Assembly: GCF_016658545.1 (NCBI RefSeq) | Contig: NZ_JACVZC010000036.1 | Span: 1-48,189 of the forward strand | Direction: 5' to 3' | DNA from: Pseudomonas sp. S37 | GTDB lineage: Bacteria; Pseudomonadota; Gammaproteobacteria; Pseudomonadales; Pseudomonadaceae | DNA length: 48,189 bases | Part shown: positions 23,799 through 31,660 of the stretch, in pieces | Layout of the letters: each line of letters begins with the position of its first letter | Position numbering within the stretch: the first letter of the stretch is position 1 | The notes under the pieces: generated by a model | Databases searched by the model: none | Told to the model about the DNA's origin: nothing | What the model saw: the letters and a program-made list of their open reading frames with translations, nothing else | Made by a program: the position numbers and the translations under genes

Positions 23799-24863
23799 AT
23801 GCAAGATTGTGCATTTCGACACTGGCTGGATGCCAATGCCGAGGCCATCGACCGGGGCCTGTGCGAGCCGCAGCAGGTGCTGGCGCAGATCGCCGAATCG
23901 CAGCTGTTGCGTGTGGGGGTCGACCCGGCGCTGGGTGGCACGGGCGGGCAGGTGACCGACGCGGTCGAGGCCATTGCCGCCATCGCCAGCCGCTCGTTGG
24001 CCGCTGCTTTTGTCTGCTGGGGCCAGCGCGCCTTTATCGAATACTTGTTGCACAGCCCCAACCAGGCGCTGCGCGAGCGTTTACTGCCACGCCTGCTGAC
24101 CGGTGAACTGGCCGGCGCCACCGGGCTGTCCAACGCCATGAAGTTCCTTTCGGGTATCGAAGCGCTGCAGGTGCGTGGTCGCCCGGCGGCCGAGGGCTGG
24201 CATTTGGAAGGGCGTTTGCACTGGGTGACCAACCTGCGCAAGAGCGGTTTCGTGGTGGCGGCGGCCATCGAAGACGAAGCGGGTGGTGCACCGTTCGTGC
24301 TGGCCATTCCGTCCGACGCGCAAGGCCTTGAGCGATCCGATGACTTGCAACTGATGGGCCTGCAGTCGAGCAACACGGCCGCATTGGCCTTCCACCAGGT
24401 GCAACTGGCGCGTGACTGGCTGCTGCATGAAAATGCCCGCGAGTTCCTGCCACGGGTACGCCCGGCGTTCCTGGCGCTGCAATGCGGCATGGCTATCGGC
24501 CTGGCGCGACGGGCACTGCAAGAGGTGCAGACGCACCTGCATGGCCGTGCCTCGTTCCTCGATGAAGCCCGCCAAGTGCTCAGCGAACGCCTGGAAAACA
24601 CCGTCAGCGAGCTCAAGCAGGGCCTGCTCGATGGCCGCTTCCAGCAACAGCCGGCGGCCTTGTTCAAGCTGCGCATCACCTTGGCCGAGAGCGCTGCCGA
24701 CGCAGTGCAGCTGGAGTTGCAGGCCAGTGGTGGCAAAGCCTACCTCAGCGAGTACGGCGAAGGCTTTGCCCGCCGCTGGCGCGAGTCGGCCTTTGTGCCG
24801 ATCGTAACGCCCAGTCTGGTGCAACTGCGCGCCGAGCTGCAACGCCAGGCGGGCGCTGCATGA
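23799..24863 (+). CDS. Acyl-CoA dehydrogenase-fold flavoprotein (DszC/SfnB-like)
   Basis: This 354-residue flavoprotein of the acyl-CoA dehydrogenase superfamily is shorter than usual (about 380). FAD-region features are ATGLSNAMKF and LHWVTNLRKSGFVVAAA. Near the C-terminus, GGKAYLSEYGEGFARRWRES corresponds to the usual GGxGY...R..RD segment. The following IYEGT motif, which carries the catalytic Glu of short- and medium-chain dehydrogenases, reads IVTPS. It is therefore unlikely to be a true dehydrogenase. Relatives such as DszC and SfnB act as flavin-dependent oxygenases in sulfur scavenging. The gene overlaps the ABC ATPase gene by four bases (ATGA), which ties it to the transported compound. 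Confidence 0.82.
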   Translation: MQDCAFRHWLDANAEAIDRGLCEPQQVLAQIAESQLLRVGVDPALGGTGGQVTDAVEAIAAIASRSLAAAFVCWGQRAFIEYLLHSPNQALRERLLPRLLTGELAGATGLSNAMKFLSGIEALQVRGRPAAEGWHLEGRLHWVTNLRKSGFVVAAAIEDEAGGAPFVLAIPSDAQGLERSDDLQLMGLQSSNTAALAFHQVQLARDWLLHENAREFLPRVRPAFLALQCGMAIGLARRALQEVQTHLHGRASFLDEARQVLSERLENTVSELKQGLLDGRFQQQPAALFKLRITLAESAADAVQLELQASGGKAYLSEYGEGFARRWRESAFVPIVTPSLVQLRAELQRQAGAA

Positions 24864-25681
24864 GTGCTGTGTTGCTCGAGGCGCGTGATATCAGCCTGGG
24901 CTACCCGCGCGAGGACGGCTGGCAGCAGGTGCTGGCGCAGTTCGACCTGCAATTGGCGCCGGGCGAGGTGGTGAGCATCCTTGGCCCCAGCGGTGTCGGC
25001 AAGTCCAGCTTGCTGCGGGTGCTGGCCGGCCTGCAACAGCCGGGTGGCGGCAGCGTGAGCCTGCATGGCCAGCCGTTGCAGGGCCCGCACCCACGCCTGG
25101 CGGTGGCTTTTCAGGACCCGAGCCTGCTGCCTTGGCTAAGCCTGGAAAAGAACGTTGCTTTTGGCCTGGACTTTGCCCGCCAGCCCAAGCTGGCCGCTGC
25201 CGAACGGCGTGCGCGCATCGACCATGCAATTGCCGCCGTGGGCCTGGCCCATGCCCGTGGGCAGTACCCGGCGCAGCTGTCTGGCGGCATGGCCCAGCGT
25301 ACCGCACTGGCCCGCTGCCTGGCTCGCCAGCCGGAGGTGCTGTTGCTCGACGAGCCGTTTGGCGCGCTGGATGAAGTGACCCGCGCCGACATGCAGCAAC
25401 TGCTGCTGCAACTGATCGCCACCCACAACACGGCGGCGGTGTTGATTACCCACGATATCGACGAAGCCCTGCTGTTGTCCGACCGGGTGCTGCTACTGGG
25501 CAACCACCCAGCGCACATCCTCGGCCAGTGGCACATCGACCTGCCGCAACCACGGACGCAGCGGGTCGAAGAACTGGGCGCCTTGCGCATTGAAATCCTC
25601 AAGACCCTTCGGCGGGCAAGCCGCACAGTCGAACCCACCCCAACCCCGTTGCCCTCGGAGGCTGTCCATGTGCATGGATGA
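24860..25681 (+). CDS. ABC transporter ATPase (nitrate/sulfonate/taurine type)
   Basis: This 273-residue ABC ATPase of the SsuB/TauB/NrtD group has Walker A GPSGVGKSS, Q-loop FQDPSLLPW, signature LSGGMAQR, Walker B VLLLDEPFGALDE and the switch His in LITHDIDEAL. All are intact. It powers the permease encoded at 26873-27628. Its start overlaps the upstream flavoprotein gene by four bases and its end overlaps the binding-protein gene by 14 bases, so the four genes form one tightly coupled operon. Confidence 0.94.
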   Translation: MSAVLLEARDISLGYPREDGWQQVLAQFDLQLAPGEVVSILGPSGVGKSSLLRVLAGLQQPGGGSVSLHGQPLQGPHPRLAVAFQDPSLLPWLSLEKNVAFGLDFARQPKLAAAERRARIDHAIAAVGLAHARGQYPAQLSGGMAQRTALARCLARQPEVLLLDEPFGALDEVTRADMQQLLLQLIATHNTAAVLITHDIDEALLLSDRVLLLGNHPAHILGQWHIDLPQPRTQRVEELGALRIEILKTLRRASRTVEPTPTPLPSEAVHVHG

Positions 25682-26873
25682 CTGCTGTTCCACTTCTTCG
25701 CGTCGTGATTTCCTCAAGCTCGGTGCCATGCTGACCGCCGCGGGTGCCTTGCCGTTGCTGTCGAGCCTGCAGGCCCGCGCTGCGGCCGAGCCGGACGCGC
25801 CGGTGCGCATCGGCTACCTGCCGATCACCGACGCCACGCCGTTGTTGGTGGCGCACAACAACGGCTTGTTCGAGGCCGAAGGCATCAAGGCCGAGCGCCC
25901 GGTGTTGCTGCGTAGCTGGGCCCAGGTGATCGAAGCGTTCATTTCCGGCCAGGTCAATGTCATCCACCTGTTATCGCCAATGACCGTATGGGCCCGCTAC
26001 GGCAGTAAAGTACCGGCCAAGGTGGTGGCCTGGAACCACGTCGGCGGTTCGGGCCTGACCGTGGCCCCGGACATCAGCGACATGAGACAGCTGGGTGGCA
26101 AGACCGTTGCCATACCGTTCTGGTACTCGATCCACAATGTGGTGCTGCAGCAGATGCTCAACGACAATGGCCTGACGCCAGTGTCCAGGCCCGCCAACGC
26201 GCCATTGGCCGCCAACGAGGTCAACCTGCTGGTGCTACCGCCCTCCGACATGCCCCCGGCCCTGGCCAGCAAGCGCATCGCCGGCTACATCGTCGCCGAA
26301 CCGTTCAACGCCCTGGCCGAGAACCTCAAGGTTGGCCGCGTGCAGCGCTTCACGGGTGATGTGTGGCGCAACCATGCCTGTTGCGTGGTGTTCATGCACG
26401 AACACGACCTGAACAACCGCCCGGAGTGGTCGCAGAAGGTGGTCAACGCCATCGTCAAGGCCCAGCACTGGACCCGTGACCACCGCGCCGAAGCCGCCGC
26501 CTTGCTGTCCAAGGCCGGCCCCAACAAGTACACGCCGCATGAGCCGGCGGTACTGACCAAGGTCCTGGCCCCGGCGGCAGAAGACCGCGCTGGCTACATC
26601 GCCAGTGGTGCGATTCGCCATCAGCAGTGGGATGAAAAGCGCATCGACTTCCAGCCATACCCGTTCCCCAGCTACACCGAAGAGCTGGTCAAACGCCTGA
26701 AGACCACCCTGATCGAAGGCGACAACGCGTTCCTCGCCGGGTTGGACCCGGCGCATGCCGCCCGCGACCTGGTTGACGACCGTTTCGTGCGCAATGCCAT
26801 CGCTGCAGTGGGTGGGCCGTCGGTGTTCGGCATTGCCGACAACTTCGAGCGTAGCGAGGAGTTCGCGGTCTGA
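25668..26873 (+). CDS. ABC transporter substrate-binding protein with Tat signal (NrtA/SsuA-like)
   Basis: This 401-residue periplasmic binding protein of the nitrate/sulfonate/bicarbonate class is probably exported folded by the Tat system. The N-terminus has SRRDFLKLG followed by a hydrophobic stretch and a cleavage site near LQARAAAEP. The mature part begins VRIGYLPITDATPLLVAHNN, typical of NrtA/CmpA/SsuA proteins. An unusual cysteine cluster, MCMDDCC, precedes the twin arginines. GGAGG lies 7 bases before the ATG at 25668. A Tat rather than Sec signal is common in this NrtA-like branch. The ligand is unknown, perhaps an organosulfur or organonitrogen compound. Confidence 0.9.
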   Translation: MCMDDCCSTSSRRDFLKLGAMLTAAGALPLLSSLQARAAAEPDAPVRIGYLPITDATPLLVAHNNGLFEAEGIKAERPVLLRSWAQVIEAFISGQVNVIHLLSPMTVWARYGSKVPAKVVAWNHVGGSGLTVAPDISDMRQLGGKTVAIPFWYSIHNVVLQQMLNDNGLTPVSRPANAPLAANEVNLLVLPPSDMPPALASKRIAGYIVAEPFNALAENLKVGRVQRFTGDVWRNHACCVVFMHEHDLNNRPEWSQKVVNAIVKAQHWTRDHRAEAAALLSKAGPNKYTPHEPAVLTKVLAPAAEDRAGYIASGAIRHQQWDEKRIDFQPYPFPSYTEELVKRLKTTLIEGDNAFLAGLDPAHAARDLVDDRFVRNAIAAVGGPSVFGIADNFERSEEFAV

Positions 26874-27628
26874 TGCGCACGCATGTCGTACATGCCGGGC
26901 TAGGCCTGGCCGGGTTGTCGGGTTTGTTGCTGCTGTGGTGGGCTGGCGTGGCCGTGTTTGGCCAGGCCGATGGCCTGTCGGCGCGTTTTTCGCCGGCAGC
27001 CACCTTGGCCAGCCTGGTCGAGTTGCTGGGGCAGGGCGAGGTTTACGGGCATATCTGGGTCAGCCTCAAGCGCATCCTGATTGGCCTGTTGCTGGCGCTG
27101 CTGATCGGTGTACCGCTGGGCTTGCTGGTGGGCAGCTACCGGCACCTGGAGGCGGCAACCACGCCGGCGTTTCAGTTCCTGCGCATGATCTCGCCGTTGT
27201 CGTGGATGCCGGTGGTGGTGATGCTGATGGGCGTGGGTGATCAGCCGATCTACTTCCTGCTGGCGTTTGCCGCGTTGTGGCCGATCCTGCTCAACACCGC
27301 CGCCGGGGTCCGGCAACTGGACCCGCGCTGGCTGCAACTGAGCCGCAGCTTGAGTGCCACGCGCTGGGAGACCCTGTGCAAGGTGATCGTGCCGGGCGTG
27401 ATCGGCCATGTGCTGACCGGTGTGCGGCTGGCTATCGGTATCCTGTGGATCGTGCTGGTGCCGTGCGAAATGCTTGGGGTGAGTGCGGGGCTGGGGTATT
27501 TCATTCTCGATACCCGCGACCGGCTGGCATATTCCGAACTGATGGCGATGGTGCTGCTGATTGGTGTGCTGGGCTTCATGCTCGATGCCCTGGCCCGCGG
27601 GCTGCATCGGCGCTGGGTGCATGGCTGA
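26873..27628 (+). CDS. ABC transporter permease (SsuC/TauC type)
   Basis: This 251-residue membrane permease has about six transmembrane segments and the family EAA-loop region, WLQLSRSLSATRWETLCKVIVPG, which contacts the ATPase. Its start codon shares a base with the stop of the binding-protein gene (TGATG), so translation is coupled. It completes an importer with the ATPase and binding protein. A REP pair follows, probably at the end of the operon. The substrate is as uncertain as for the binding protein. Confidence 0.92.
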   Translation: MRTHVVHAGLGLAGLSGLLLLWWAGVAVFGQADGLSARFSPAATLASLVELLGQGEVYGHIWVSLKRILIGLLLALLIGVPLGLLVGSYRHLEAATTPAFQFLRMISPLSWMPVVVMLMGVGDQPIYFLLAFAALWPILLNTAAGVRQLDPRWLQLSRSLSATRWETLCKVIVPGVIGHVLTGVRLAIGILWIVLVPCEMLGVSAGLGYFILDTRDRLAYSELMAMVLLIGVLGFMLDALARGLHRRWVHG

Positions 27629-27641
27629 CTGGCCAATGGGG

Positions 27642-27743
27642 TTTCTTCGCGGGTGAACCCGCTCCCACAACTGCACCACAGAGACCTGTGTTGTATCTGT
27701 GGGAGCGGGTTAATCGAGGCGTCGAACCGCCGCGAAGAGGCCC
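27642..27743. repeat. REP pair with an expanded second unit
   Basis: The first unit is a standard TTCGCGGGTGAACCCGC REP. The opposing unit carries GGGTTAATCGAGGCGTCGAA then CCGCCGCGAAGAGGCC, so about 16 extra bases replace the usual tip. The same expansion occurs at 33862-33970. It lies between the ABC permease and the convergent acetyltransferase. Confidence 0.75.
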
Positions 27744-27748
27744 TAAGA

Positions 27749-28435
27749 TCAATGCACCATGTTGCGCTGCCGCACACACTCCTGCGCCTGGGCAGCCAGT
27801 TCATCCAGCCGCTCATCACGCATCTGTTCCGCCTCGATCATCGCATCCTCACCCTGCTGGTTAAGCAGGTAGGTGTGAATCTGCAGCACTTCCGCCGCCT
27901 GGTAAATCGGCGCAATGTCCAGCCGCCCGATCAACGCGCCGCTGGCCTGCCCGGTGCTGCTCATCAGTACCTGCGGGCCGTTGGCGGCCACTACTTGCAT
28001 GCCCATGGCCTCGAACCACGGCACCTGGCTGGCGAAGGCGTTCAGCTCGACACAGGCATGACGCGCCTGCAGGTCGCCGAGCAGGGCGCGGGCAATGCCC
28101 TGGCGCCGATGGCTGGCGCGCACGGCGAGGAATTCCAGGGCGCAGGCCTGCTGGTCGTCCTCGGCTGGCAGCGACAGGGCAAAGCCCAGTAACTGGTCCG
28201 GTGCGTCGGCGTCCAGCGCCAGGGTCAGCGCCACGGCCAGGCCGCGGCTGCCGTCCAGGGCTTGCAGGTACTGGTGCACCTCCATGCCGACGCCGTACTG
28301 GTACAGCGGGTACAGCGGGTTATCGACCGTGATGGCGACACTGCTCAGGTCGCCGACATTGTGGATCACCAGCTCGCGGATCTGGTTCTGGAAAGATTCG
28401 GGCGGCACGCTGTCGAGGCGGCTCAGGATGAACAT
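27749..28435 (-). CDS. GNAT-family N-acetyltransferase
   Basis: This 228-residue protein has the GNAT acetyl-CoA-binding motif A, LEFLAVRASHRRQGIARALL, with RRQGIA at residues 110-115. The central beta strands and ELNAFASQVPWFEAMGM match motif B. The N-terminal ~50 residues and a helical C-terminal extension (about 180-228) are extra to the minimal fold. The acceptor is unknown. It lies 80 bases downstream of argC in the same direction, but two hairpins stand between them. A link to arginine or polyamine metabolism is only a guess. Confidence 0.85.
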   Translation of the reverse strand: MFILSRLDSVPPESFQNQIRELVIHNVGDLSSVAITVDNPLYPLYQYGVGMEVHQYLQALDGSRGLAVALTLALDADAPDQLLGFALSLPAEDDQQACALEFLAVRASHRRQGIARALLGDLQARHACVELNAFASQVPWFEAMGMQVVAANGPQVLMSSTGQASGALIGRLDIAPIYQAAEVLQIHTYLLNQQGEDAMIEAEQMRDERLDELAAQAQECVRQRNMVH

Positions 28436-28469
28436 CGGGGGGCAGGCTCCGGCGGGTGAGAATACAGCC

Positions 28470-28515
28470 CGCGCCGTGTTGGCGCGGGTTGTACAGTTTA
28501 ACCGGTTTTGCCGGT
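28470..28515. terminator. Two hairpins downstream of argC
   Basis: CCCGCGCC/GGCGCGGG at about 28470-28490 and AACCGG/CCGGTT at 28499-28515 form two stems right after the argC stop. No long T tract follows, so these are weak or rho-assisted terminator candidates between argC and the acetyltransferase gene. Confidence 0.4.
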
Positions 28516-29457
28516 TCAGCCTTGTGCCCGTAATGCACCGAGCATCAGGTCGAGGTTTAGCACCGCCGCGCCAGAGGCGCCTTTGCCCAGGTTGTCGAAT
28601 ACTGCGGTGAGCAATACCTGGCCATGCTCAGGGTTGGCGTACAGCGCCAGGCGCAGGTCGTTACTGTTGTTCAGCGCCTCAGGGTCGAGGTTGGCGGCCG
28701 CGCCGTGCTGGTGCAGGGGTATCACCTGGACGTGACGGGCCCCCTGGTAATGTTGCGCCAGGCAGGCCTGCAACTGTTCGGCGCTGACCTGGCCTGGTAG
28801 CAGGCGCAACTGCAGGGGAATGCTCAGCACGATGCCCTGGCGGTAGGCGCCGTAGCCGGGCATGAACATCGGCCGTGCCGACAGCCCGGCGTGCTGCTGG
28901 ATCTCGGGTACGTGCTTGTGTGCCAGTTCCAGCCCGTACAGTTGCAGGGTCGGGGCTTTGTCGGCGCCGGGTTGCTCATGCCGTTCTACTGCCGCGCGAC
29001 CGCCGCCGGAGTAGCCGGAGATCGCGTGGATGTTCAGCGGGTAGTCGGCAGGCAGCAGGCCGGCCTTGACCAGTGGCCGTAGCAGGGCGATGGCGCCGGT
29101 GGGGTAGCAGCCAGGATTGCTGACGCGCGTGCTTTGCGCGATGCGCTCGGCCTGCTGATCGTCCAGCTCCGGCAGGCCATAAACCCAGCCTGGGGTGGTG
29201 CGGTGCGCGGAGCTGGCGTCGATCACCCGTACCTGTGGGTTGTGGATGGCGGCCACGGCCTCGCGGGCGGCGTCGTCGGGCAGGCACAGCAAAGCAATGT
29301 CGGCGCTGTTGATCGCTTCGCGGCGGCGATGCGGGTCTTTGCGTTCGGCCTCGGGCAGGGTCAGCAGGCGCAGGTCGGTACGGCCTTGCAGGCGTGCATG
29401 GATCTGCAGGCCGGTGGTGCCTTGGTCGCCGTCGATGAAAACAACAGGGGTGAGCAT
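28516..29457 (-). CDS. argC: N-acetyl-gamma-glutamyl-phosphate reductase, short type
   Basis: This 313-residue enzyme of the type-2 (short) ArgC group performs the NADPH-dependent reduction of N-acetyl-glutamyl phosphate to the semialdehyde in arginine synthesis. The N-terminal [13 protein letters not shown] is the cofactor loop. The active-site Cys117 lies in SNPGCYPTG, and [11 protein letters not shown] with the later [19 protein letters not shown] completes the signature. Pseudomonads also carry a longer ArgC elsewhere in the genome, so this copy may serve a specialised or paralogous role. No other arginine genes are adjacent. A LysR gene is divergent from it and is its likely regulator. 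Confidence 0.92.
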   Translation of the reverse strand: MLTPVVFIDGDQGTTGLQIHARLQGRTDLRLLTLPEAERKDPHRRREAINSADIALLCLPDDAAREAVAAIHNPQVRVIDASSAHRTTPGWVYGLPELDDQQAERIAQSTRVSNPGCYPTGAIALLRPLVKAGLLPADYPLNIHAISGYSGGGRAAVERHEQPGADKAPTLQLYGLELAHKHVPEIQQHAGLSARPMFMPGYGAYRQGIVLSIPLQLRLLPGQVSAEQLQACLAQHYQGARHVQVIPLHQHGAAANLDPEALNNSNDLRLALYANPEHGQVLLTAVFDNLGKGASGAAVLNLDLMLGALRAQG

Positions 29458-29537
29458 GGTCGGGGTCCGGTGGGGGAGGGATGGCCTATGTTCGCTTGCG
29501 GCTTGGGTAAAGAAAATTTGTATATGATGACCTAAGT

Positions 29538-29554
29538 ATTCAGGTTTTCTGAAT
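29538..29554. promoter_or_regulatory. Palindromic LysR-type operator candidate
   Basis: ATTCAGGTTTTCTGAAT has perfect ATTCAG/CTGAAT arms around GTTTT, lying between the divergent argC and LysR genes. It fits the LysR box pattern of an interrupted dyad with T and A at its ends. It also overlaps the upstream candidate start at 29553, which supports the downstream LysR start. Confidence 0.5.
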
Positions 29555-29570
29555 GTTACCGACAGTGACC

Positions 29571-30452
29571 ATGCGCGAAATCAGCCTCGACCGCCTCCGC
29601 ACCCTGGTGGTCATCAGCGACCTGGGCTCCTTTGCCGAGGCCGCCCGCCAGCTCAACCTGGCGCCACCCACCATCAGCCTGCACGTGGCGGAGCTGGAGG
29701 CGCGCATTGGCGCACCGTTGCTTACCCGCACCCGTGGCCAGGTACGGCCCACGGCCATTGGTGAAACCCTGCTGAGCCGTGCCCGCCGCCTGCTGGCCGA
29801 CGCTGACCTGGCGCTGGAAGAAGTACGCCGCCAGGTCGAAGGCCTGACCGGGCGAGTGCGCCTGGGTGCTTCTACCGGGGCCATCGCCCACCTGCTGCCA
29901 CAGGCACTGGCGCGCCTGCGGGTCGAGCACCCGGGGATCGATGTGCAAGTGCAGGTGCAGACCTCCCAGGCATCGTTGGCCGGTTTGCGCGAGGGTACGT
30001 TGGATATCGGCCTGGTGGCCTTGCCACAGGTGGCGGGCAAAGGCCTGACGGTTACCCCATGGCGGCGTGACCCGATCCTGGCGTATGTGCCGGCCGACTG
30101 GCAGCCACCGGCCAAGGTCACCCCGGCCTGGCTGGCGCAACGGGCGTTGATCCTGAACGACAACAGCACCCAGCTGTCGCGGGTGACGGGTGAGTGGTTC
30201 GCGGCGGCAGGGTTGTACCCGGAGCCGCGAATCGAGCTGAACTACAACGATGCGATCAAGAGCCTGGTCGGCGCCGGGTACGGGGCGACGCTGCTGCCGC
30301 AGGAGGGCGAGGCGGCGGAGCTGGACCGGCGTATTGCCCGCCGGCCGCTGCGGCCAGGGTTGTGGCGGCAGTTGGGCATTGCCTGCCGGGAAGGGCAGGT
30401 GGAACGGGCCACGGGGTATGTGTTGCAGGCATTGGAGCGGTTGCGCCAGTAG
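29571..30452 (+). CDS. LysR-family regulator divergent from argC
   Basis: This 293-residue LysR regulator has the N-terminal [23 protein letters not shown], then [18 protein letters not shown], and a periplasmic-binding-like effector domain (about 90-293). The gene is divergent from argC, so it probably controls argC and itself through the palindrome at 29538-29554. Two in-frame ATG codons are possible; I prefer 29571 because the one at 29553 lies inside the palindrome. Neither has a strong ribosome site. The effector is unknown. Confidence 0.9.
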   Translation: MREISLDRLRTLVVISDLGSFAEAARQLNLAPPTISLHVAELEARIGAPLLTRTRGQVRPTAIGETLLSRARRLLADADLALEEVRRQVEGLTGRVRLGASTGAIAHLLPQALARLRVEHPGIDVQVQVQTSQASLAGLREGTLDIGLVALPQVAGKGLTVTPWRRDPILAYVPADWQPPAKVTPAWLAQRALILNDNSTQLSRVTGEWFAAAGLYPEPRIELNYNDAIKSLVGAGYGATLLPQEGEAAELDRRIARRPLRPGLWRQLGIACREGQVERATGYVLQALERLRQ

Positions 30453-30528
30453 GGTCTGCTGCGCAGCCCAATCGCCGGCAAGCCAGCGCCCAATGTGACC
30501 GCACTATGTTTAAGCCTGCGGGTAACCC

Positions 30529-30573
30529 TGTGGGAGCGGCCTTGCGTCGCGAAAGGGCTGCGCAGCAGCCCCG
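30529..30573. repeat. Single REP unit
   Basis: GTGGGAGCGGCCTTGCGTCG followed by CGAAAGGGCTGCGCAGCAGCCCC is a single REP of the second family. It lies between the convergent LysR and tautomerase genes, and its terminal GGGCTGCGCAGCAGCCC forms a small hairpin. Confidence 0.65.
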
Positions 30574-30577
30574 GGCC

Positions 30578-30784
30578 TCAACCCCGCTCCCGCGCCCGCA
30601 CCTCGGTCACGGTTTCTCCACCTACCCCCCAGTTATCGGTCGGTACCTCTTCAATCACCACAAAGGTACTGCCCGGCGGTTTGCCCAGCACTTGCTGCAG
30701 CATGTGGGTGGTCTGCTCGATCAACTGCCGCTTGTGCTCGGCCGTTACGCCTTCATCGGTCACGCGAATATGTACATAAGGCAT
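30578..30784 (-). CDS. 4-oxalocrotonate tautomerase-family protein
   Basis: This small protein of 68 residues has the tautomerase-superfamily start MPYVHIRVTDEGVT. Removal of Met would expose the catalytic N-terminal Pro. The helix region AEHKRQLIEQTTHMLQQVLG and the strand TFVVIEEVPTDNWGVGG are typical. It would catalyse keto-enol tautomerisation or act as a promiscuous dehalogenase or isomerase. The gene lies 18 bases downstream of the SDR gene on the same strand and probably forms an operon with it, both under the divergent LysR at 31661. Confidence 0.9.
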   Translation of the reverse strand: MPYVHIRVTDEGVTAEHKRQLIEQTTHMLQQVLGKPPGSTFVVIEEVPTDNWGVGGETVTEVRARERG

Positions 30785-30802
30785 GGTTTTCTGCTCCCTT
30801 GA

Positions 30803-31537
30803 TCAGTGCCAGGTGCCGGCAGTGCTACCACCGTCCACCGGCAGAATCACGCCACTGACAAAGCGCGAATCGACCAGGTACAGCACCGCGTCCACCACGT
30901 CCTGCGGCGTGCCGGTGCGGCCACTGGGTGACAATGCGCCCATGCCCTGCACACTGTCGCCATGCAGCGGTGTATCGATGATCCCGGGTGCCACCGCGTT
31001 CACCTGCACGCCACTGGCCGCCAGTTCCAGTGCCAGGCCTTTGACTGCCTGGTTCAGGCCACCTTTCACCAGCACCGGCAGCAGTGCCGGTACGCGGGTA
31101 TCGGGTTGCAGGGCGATCGAGGCAGTAATGGCGATGATCTGCCCATGCCCTTGCGCGCTCATGATCCGGGCCGCCTCCTGGGCGGGGTAGAAGAAGCCCT
31201 TGAGGTTGGTGCCGACCAAGGCGTCGACATCCGCTTCGCTGTAAGCGGCAAACGGCTTGGCAATGAAGATGCCGGCATTGTTGATCAGGATGTCGACACC
31301 CCCAAAGGCTTCAACAGCGCTGGCAAACAGCCGCTGCGCGGTGTCCCGTTCAGCAATGTCGCCAGCCACGCCAATAAACCGCGATGGCTTGCCAAGACGA
31401 GCGGCAGCCTGGTCCAGGCGTGCCTGGCTGCGGGCATTGCCGACTACGTTGTAGCCGCGGTCGAGGAAGGCCTCGGCCAGGGCGAAGCCCAGGCCGCTGG
31501 AGGCCCCGGTGATAATGACGGTGCGTGGTGTGTTCAT
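30803..31537 (-). CDS. Short-chain dehydrogenase/reductase lacking the catalytic Tyr
   Basis: This 244-residue SDR has an intact nucleotide-binding motif TGASSGLG (residues 10-17), NNAG and the conserved Asn-containing helix. The structural Ser140 (ITASIALQ) and Lys158 (VKGG) are in place. At the position of the catalytic Tyr in YxxxK the sequence reads ALLPVLVK, placing Pro154 there. The C-terminal PGIIDTPLH and VSGVILPVDGG are normal. Loss of the Tyr suggests a non-classical reaction or a non-catalytic role; I recall other SDRs with a similar PVLxKGG segment. It is divergent from a LysR gene and upstream of the tautomerase gene. Confidence 0.9.
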   Translation of the reverse strand: MNTPRTVIITGASSGLGFALAEAFLDRGYNVVGNARSQARLDQAAARLGKPSRFIGVAGDIAERDTAQRLFASAVEAFGGVDILINNAGIFIAKPFAAYSEADVDALVGTNLKGFFYPAQEAARIMSAQGHGQIIAITASIALQPDTRVPALLPVLVKGGLNQAVKGLALELAASGVQVNAVAPGIIDTPLHGDSVQGMGALSPSGRTGTPQDVVDAVLYLVDSRFVSGVILPVDGGSTAGTWH

Positions 31538-31660
31538 CTGCTTTTCTCCCGTGAAGTGAGCCATCGGCTCGGTGTAACGCCACTGTAGGCCGCTACCCAT
31601 GCTTGAAAAATGGGGCGAAAGGCATTTCAATCGATACACCATGTAATCAATTGAGCCGTC

